Shown: in pieces, positions 63,901-64,000 of the stretch
Layout of the letters: each line of letters begins with the position of its first letter
Numbering within the stretch: position 1 is the stretch's first letter
Notes under the pieces: generated by a model
What the model was told of the DNA's origin: nothing
Seen by the model: only the letters and a program-made list of their open reading frames with translations
Databases searched by the model: none
Made by a program: the position numbers and the translations under genes
From: Amblyornis subalaris
Lineage: Eukaryota > Chordata > Aves > Passeriformes > Ptilonorhynchidae
Length of the DNA stretch: 64,000 bases
Direction of reading: 5' to 3'
Assembly (NCBI GenBank): GCA_018881555.1
Contig: JACAXG010000002.1
Span: 22,829,183 to 22,893,182 of the forward strand

Positions 63901-64000
63901 GAACAATGTACAACCCTTCCCGAAGAGCATTGTCCTTGCGCTTTCTGTAACCAAAAGCCTGTCTAATTTCAGCCCAATGAAATCATCTATTTCAGGGAAA

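Overview
This window is AT-rich vertebrate nuclear DNA, most likely from a bird and plausibly a songbird. The evidence is CR1-type LINE fragments, long terminal repeats (LTRs) resembling known avian endogenous-retrovirus families, and no mammalian Alu or L1 sequence. The avian and songbird assignment rests partly on my recall of those repeat families, because no database search was possible.

The window lies entirely inside one protein-coding gene on the minus strand. Four exons read through in phase and encode consecutive pieces of a family GH47 Golgi alpha-1,2-mannosidase, best matching MAN1A1 (mannosidase IA). From 5' to 3' on the minus strand they are 55179-55083, 45822-45707, 35131-35051 and 10100-10006, here called exons 2 to 5. 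All have canonical AG/GT boundaries and compatible phases. Together they encode about 129 residues, the start of the luminal catalytic domain. The large first exon (cytoplasmic tail, membrane anchor, stem) should lie beyond 64000, and the remaining catalytic exons before position 1. No promoter, start codon, stop codon or polyadenylation site of the gene is present.

The other 99 % is intron: end of intron 1 (55180-64000), intron 2 (9.3 kb), intron 3 (10.6 kb), intron 4 (24.9 kb) and start of intron 5 (1-10005). The introns hold three LTRs, all on the plus strand and so antisense to the gene: 20648-21427 (11-bp terminal inverted repeats, 4-bp target-site duplication), 22337-23404 (5-bp duplication, interrupted by a 595-base assembly gap) and a decayed ERVL-like copy at 60104-60650. 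There are also four clear CR1 fragments and one doubtful one, a 35-bp tandem duplication, short simple repeats, a GC-richer patch with a perfect cAMP-response-element palindrome close to exon 5, and a few hairpins.

I found no bacterial-type operon, CRISPR array, rRNA or tRNA gene, and no convincing second gene. I see no previously undescribed biological system. The most useful results are the exon map, the LTR boundaries and a few candidate regulatory sequences.
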